A stretch of DNA of 64,000 nucleotides from an uncultured Faecalibacterium sp. Its GTDB lineage: Bacteria > Bacillota > Clostridia > Oscillospirales > Ruminococcaceae. The translations under genes and the position numbers were made by a program. Of this stretch, positions 60,566 through 64,000 are shown piece by piece (position 1 is the stretch's first letter; every line of letters begins with the position of its first letter). The stretch covers positions 1 to 64,000 of the forward strand of contig CAKTBG010000008.1 of NCBI GenBank assembly GCA_934533135.1. Direction: 5' to 3'. The notes below the pieces were generated by a model, which saw nothing but the letters and a program-made list of their open reading frames with translations, did not search any database and was not told the DNA's origin.

Positions 60566-62104
60566 TCAACCCTTTCGGAGAAAAATCGGCGAAGTCCATG
60601 CGATGTGGCCGTTGCGCTGCCAGACCCGCAGGCGGTATTGGCAGTCGCCCTCGACCGGGTAGGTGCCTTCGTGGTGGAAGGTGTAGGCACTCTCGGGAAC
60701 TGCCTGACCGATCTTGATCTTGTAGCAGTTGTGCCACCACGGATCGTCGCGGTAATGCTCCACCTCGCCCCAGCGTTCCTTCGTCAGCTCTTCGACTTCC
60801 TTGTACAGGGGGATGAGGCGGGAGGTGTGCAGCAGGTCGCGGGGCATCAGCGGGTACTCCACGCCGTCCACCGTCAGCAGGATGGGGGCGTCCAGACGGG
60901 TCTCGACTTCAAAGATGAAGCCTTCGGTGACCACATTGCTGGGGCCCATCCACTTGCCGGTGGCGGTGGATTTGTAGGTGGTCAGCTCGAAATCGCACCG
61001 CTGGTCGGAGGTGTTGGTCAGGCTCTGGCCGAAGGAGTTCCAGACTTTTTCGACCGAGAGCAGCTTGCCGGAAGTCTCGAGGCTGCCGACCCAGTGGCGG
61101 GAGGTGATGTCCGGGTAGAGCCGGGTGTCCGGACCCCAGCCAAACTGGATGTCGAACTTGATCCGGACGGTGTCGCCCAGCGGCTTGCGCTCCCACGAAC
61201 CGGAGTGGACGAGGGTGGCCTCCGGGATGTTATCCCGCAGGATCTCGACCCGGTCGATGGCGTCGGTGCCGCGGATGTCGAGTGCAAGGTCGATCTTGTC
61301 CTCGCTCACCGGCAGGATGCTGCCCATGGGCTGGCCGTTGATGGCAAAATCCACGTCGATCCGGCTCTGGCTCACACCGTATGTGCGGCGGGCGAGCATG
61401 GCGGCCCAGATCTCTTCCTTGGAGCTGCCCTCGGCCAGCACGCACATCGAGCCGTGCTCGGCCACGCCGGGCACGCTGTGGTTGTCGCCGGATGCGATGA
61501 TGCCGATGGGGATGCCCCGCTCGAGCCCCCGCTCAAAGCAGGTCTCGCCGGTGCGGGGCCCCATGTGGACATGGCGGTTCATCGGGATGGGGCCGTAATC
61601 GTTCTCACTGCTGCCGTGGGAAGAATAGATCTCCCCAAAGGGCGAAAACGCCGGGTCGTGGGTATCCCAGTTTTTGCCGCGGCTGCCCAGCTGATAGGCA
61701 AGGTGGTGCGGGATGCCGATGACGTCCTGCCCCTTGTAAGCATCCCGCAGCTCTTCGTACCGCATGGGATGGAGCATGGGAGCGTCGTTGTGCAGGAAGA
61801 ACACGTTGTGGTCGCCGTCCTTGCCGGAACCCTGCCACTCATAGCCCATGAACATGGGAAAACCCTCGGCATTGGCGTTCCGGGTGAACTCCCGCAGCAT
61901 TTCCCAATCGGCGTTGCGCACGGATTCTTCATACACATCCTCCAGATCCAGTCCGGAAGGGTGCTTCCGCATATGGAACGGATAATAGGCGATGGGCCAG
62001 AAATCCATGAGCTGGGTGATGTGGGCGTACCAGCGGGGCAGATCACTGAAATTCTCATGGTGGATATTCGAGTGCATATCCGTCCACAACTTGCGATATT
62101 TCAT
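60566..62104 (-). CDS. PHP-superfamily metallohydrolase of unknown substrate
   Basis: This is a 512-residue protein from the ATG at 62104 (GGAG 9 bases upstream). Metal-binding motifs of a PHP/DUF3604-like fold are visible: TDMHSNIHHENF, MGYEWQG, GIPHHLAY, EIYSSHGSSE and IASGDNHS. The C-terminal ~220 residues look beta-rich. No signal peptide is present. Position between the IID and sulfatase genes suggests it processes the same imported sugar, for example by hydrolysing a phosphate or ester. That is inference. Confidence 0.8.
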   Translation of the reverse strand: MKYRKLWTDMHSNIHHENFSDLPRWYAHITQLMDFWPIAYYPFHMRKHPSGLDLEDVYEESVRNADWEMLREFTRNANAEGFPMFMGYEWQGSGKDGDHNVFFLHNDAPMLHPMRYEELRDAYKGQDVIGIPHHLAYQLGSRGKNWDTHDPAFSPFGEIYSSHGSSENDYGPIPMNRHVHMGPRTGETCFERGLERGIPIGIIASGDNHSVPGVAEHGSMCVLAEGSSKEEIWAAMLARRTYGVSQSRIDVDFAINGQPMGSILPVSEDKIDLALDIRGTDAIDRVEILRDNIPEATLVHSGSWERKPLGDTVRIKFDIQFGWGPDTRLYPDITSRHWVGSLETSGKLLSVEKVWNSFGQSLTNTSDQRCDFELTTYKSTATGKWMGPSNVVTEGFIFEVETRLDAPILLTVDGVEYPLMPRDLLHTSRLIPLYKEVEELTKERWGEVEHYRDDPWWHNCYKIKIGQAVPESAYTFHHEGTYPVEGDCQYRLRVWQRNGHIAWTSPIFLRKG

Positions 62105-62134
62105 GGCAATGTTCTCCATTTGTAATAGTATCGG

Positions 62135-62947
62135 TTACATGATGCCCAGAGGCACGCAGACCGCAGCGATGGCGAGGATGAGGAGGATGATCTTGTTGGC
62201 AGACCAGCCCTTCTTGTCGATCAGCCAGTAGCACAGCAGGGTCAGCAGCATGGGAACAAGACCCGGCAGGATCTTATCGAGGATGCTGGCCTGAATCTCG
62301 ACGTTCATCTCACCGGCAACGAAGGCCAGCTTGATGGGGGCAGCCACTGTGGTCGAGGCGACGCCGCCGATGACGATCAGGCCGATGATGTTCAACGCCG
62401 TAACGATCTTATCCTTCAGGCTGCTGTGCAGCAGGTTGGTGACGGCGTCCATGCCCATGGAGTAGCCCTTGATGAAGCCAAAGTACTTCAGAGCCACCAC
62501 CGAGATGGTCCAGGTCAGGAAGAAGAAGATCGCGCCGATGGGCGAGCCGCCTGCCGACAGGCCGATGCCGATGGACAGCAGGATGGGGTTGTAGGTGCCG
62601 ACCAGAATGGAGTCGCCGATGCCGGCAAAGGGACCCATCAGGGCACTCTTGGTGCTGGTGATGACCTCAGGATCCACGGGCTCGCCGTTGGCCTTGGCTT
62701 CTTCCAGTGCCAGCGTCATGCCGGGGATCAGAGAGCCCAGCTGCGGCTCGGTGTTGAAGAAGGCCATGTTGCGGGTCAGAGCGTCCGACAGACCCTCTTT
62801 GTCGCTGCCGTAGAGCTTCTTCAGGGGCTTGGCCAGCGTTGCGCAGAAGGCCAGACCCATCATACGTTCGTAGTTCTGGGTGCAGTGGTGGAAGAAGGTC
62901 CAGTACCACGCAGCCTTGGAAACGTCTTTCTTGGTCAGTTTACTCAT
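62135..62947 (-). CDS. PTS mannose-family EIID
   Basis: This is a 270-residue membrane protein. The start at 62947 has GAGGAGGGC upstream, inside the IIC end. LTKKDVSKAAWYWTFFHHCTQNYERMMGLAF is the IID N-terminal signature, and GPFAGIGDSILVGTYNPI follows. One or two TM helices lie at the C-terminus (ILDKILPGLVPMLLTLLCYWLI). It overlaps EIIC by 8 bases. Confidence 0.95.
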   Translation of the reverse strand: MSKLTKKDVSKAAWYWTFFHHCTQNYERMMGLAFCATLAKPLKKLYGSDKEGLSDALTRNMAFFNTEPQLGSLIPGMTLALEEAKANGEPVDPEVITSTKSALMGPFAGIGDSILVGTYNPILLSIGIGLSAGGSPIGAIFFFLTWTISVVALKYFGFIKGYSMGMDAVTNLLHSSLKDKIVTALNIIGLIVIGGVASTTVAAPIKLAFVAGEMNVEIQASILDKILPGLVPMLLTLLCYWLIDKKGWSANKIILLILAIAAVCVPLGIM

Positions 62948-63749
62948 CGTAGTCGCCCTCCTCATCCAGAGCCGGTGCAGCCGTTGCGGGGGCTGCCACT
63001 GCGTTATTGTTGTTGTTCATGACGAACAGCAGGGCCACAGCCACTGCAATGATGACCAGAGAAGTGGTGGTCATGGAGATGGTCTTGTTCAGGACCCAGC
63101 CCAGCAGGAACAGGGCAATCATCCACTTGCCGCTGACGATCTGCTTGAGCAGCAGGGCAAAGCCCAGAGCCGGGAGCATCTTGCCGCCGACGGCGAGGAA
63201 GCTCAGGATCACAGCGGGGATCGCAGCCAGAATGCCCTCGGCGAACTGAGAGCCGAAGTAGCAGGCCAGCGTGACGACGGTGACGCGCTCGATGAAGTGG
63301 ACCACGGTGCCCATCAGGTTCATCACAGGGATCTTGTCGGCGTTGCCCTCGGCAGCGTACTTGTCGGCACGGTGCGCGAAGACGGAGTTGAAGGTCATGG
63401 TAAAGTTGTGCATGGCCACGCCCAGCGTGCCCAGAGGCACGGCCAGAGCCACGGCCACCTCAGCACCGCCGCCGGCGGCCATCGCCAGAGGAATGCCGAT
63501 GTAGGCGGCGTAGTTCAGGTCGCTGGGCATTGCACCGCCCGGAACGATCTGACCGATGAACAATGCCTGCACCGCGACGCCGCAGAGCACACCGGTCTGC
63601 ACATCGCCCATGATGAGGCCGATGATGGCACCCGCCACCAGCGGACGGCCGACCGCATAGAAGCCGCCGGTGGTACCGAACAGCCAGGGTACCTGATTTC
63701 GACCAAGGTACGCGAAGATGCCAATGAGTAACGCTTGAACAAATGACAT
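62940..63749 (-). CDS. PTS mannose-family EIIC
   Basis: This is a 269-residue membrane protein from the ATG at 63749 with AAAGGAGGG upstream. MSFVQALLIGIFAYLGRNQVPWLFG starts the IIC. VAGAIIGLIMGDVQTGVLCGVAVQALFIGQIVPGGAMPSD is the substrate-channel signature. The tail is Asn- and acid-rich. It is the first gene of the leftward operon. Confidence 0.95.
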   Translation of the reverse strand: MSFVQALLIGIFAYLGRNQVPWLFGTTGGFYAVGRPLVAGAIIGLIMGDVQTGVLCGVAVQALFIGQIVPGGAMPSDLNYAAYIGIPLAMAAGGGAEVAVALAVPLGTLGVAMHNFTMTFNSVFAHRADKYAAEGNADKIPVMNLMGTVVHFIERVTVVTLACYFGSQFAEGILAAIPAVILSFLAVGGKMLPALGFALLLKQIVSGKWMIALFLLGWVLNKTISMTTTSLVIIAVAVALLFVMNNNNNAVAAPATAAPALDEEGDYDE

Positions 63750-63789
63750 GGAAAATACCCTCCTTTTAATGGAAATATCCGATACCCGG

Positions 63790-63865
63790 AGTATAGCATC
63801 CATGTCGATATTTGTAAATACATTTCGAACAAATTGTATCTACAAATGGAACGATTTGTAGATAC
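63790..63865 (-). promoter_or_regulatory. PTS operon promoter with GntR/HutC-like operators
   Basis: Leftward TTACAA (63817-63812), a 16-base spacer and TATACT (63795-63790). ATTTGTAAATAC (63810-63821) overlaps -35. Upstream is GTATCTACAAAT-N6-ATTTGTAGATAC (63836-63865), a perfect 12-base inverted repeat. Three copies of one half-site suggest a cooperative regulator. Confidence 0.8.
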
Positions 63866-63925
63866 TTATAAAGCCGAGCGTGTTTTCTTGTGCGCCTTGC
63901 ACAACGGCTGGATGCGGCCTGCTAC

Positions 63926-63954
63926 TTGCGTTGGAACGAAATTTTCTATATAAT
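63926..63954 (+). promoter_or_regulatory. Promoter of the gene at the right edge
   Basis: TTGCGT at 63926-63931, a 17-base spacer and TATAAT at 63949-63954. Confidence 0.7.
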
Positions 63955-63984
63955 GGTATCATAGGCTGAAGAAGGTGGGAGAAC

Positions 63985-64000
63985 ATGGAAAAGAAACGTA
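63985..64000 (+). CDS. Start of a rightward gene, cut by the window edge
   Basis: Only MEKKR is visible, after GAAGGTGGGAG. It is divergent from the PTS operon, so a regulator that binds the intervening palindrome is a fair guess, but nothing in the five codons proves it. Confidence 0.55.

Overview
The window looks like a chromosomal segment of a Gram-positive, strictly anaerobic gut member of the Oscillospiraceae, most plausibly Faecalibacterium or a close relative. This is inferred from the moderately high GC content, AGGAGG-type ribosome binding sites, Firmicute families (IreB, RRNPP-like regulator, KdpDE-like pair, Man-family PTS), fermentative genes (pflB/pflA, class I fumarase, malic enzyme) and a recurrent interspersed repeat that I associate with Faecalibacterium. 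No similarity search was run, so the genus is an informed guess.

Layout. 1-4350: two neighbouring cell-surface leucine-rich-repeat proteins with a Pro/Thr/Gly tandem repeat, then a small exported protein. 4350-5042: an IS200/IS605-like non-coding remnant, a tRNA-Val(GAC) with an inverted partial copy of its 3' end, and an interspersed repeat. 5043-9994: TetR repressor with twin palindromic operators, an MMPL exporter and a secreted heptad-repeat partner. 10050-13180: a candidate peptide-signalling cassette (mini secreted peptide, XRE/TPR regulator, ABC exporter, shared promoter motif). 13260-16050: MATE exporter and a split chromate transporter. 16053-16489: a candidate type I toxin-antitoxin locus. 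16522-23976: trigger-factor-like lipoprotein, malic enzyme plus two-subunit fumarase, DtxR-type regulator, solitary MazF, AcpS, IreB, Dus and RidA.

24004-33682 is a hexuronate catabolic region. KduI and KduD process unsaturated uronates from pectin or glycosaminoglycans, UxuB and UxuA process fructuronate/mannonate, and both routes converge on KDG, which KdgK phosphorylates and an Eda-VOC fusion cleaves. A FadR-type GntR regulator sits between the two operons, and similar putative operator sequences lie at both promoters. 33688-37119: a 30-residue hydrophobic peptide gene, a BspA-like LRR protein, a lone ribbon-helix-helix protein and enolase. 37410-42344: a complete branched-chain amino acid ABC system (livJHMGF). 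42345-42945: a 600-base repeat- and terminator-filled gap. 42946-46335: pflA/pflB with a structured leader, and a possible small RNA. 46502-47137: a RelE/Phd-type toxin-antitoxin pair.

47231-58286 holds a flippase-like membrane protein, a COG0523 GTPase, a MalT-like LuxR regulator with a terminator in its leader, PTS EIIA-Glc, threonine aldolase, an AraC regulator, and a KdpD/KdpE-like pair fused operonically to an ArsB/NhaD-type permease rather than to a K+ pump. 58300-63749 is one leftward operon encoding a whole mannose-family PTS (IIC, IID, IIB, IIA) wrapped around a sulfatase and a PHP-type metallohydrolase, preceded by a perfect 12-base inverted-repeat operator. A further rightward gene, possibly its regulator, starts at the very end.

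The most novel-looking items are the peptide-signalling cassette, the type I toxin-antitoxin candidate, and the sulfatase/PHP PTS operon.
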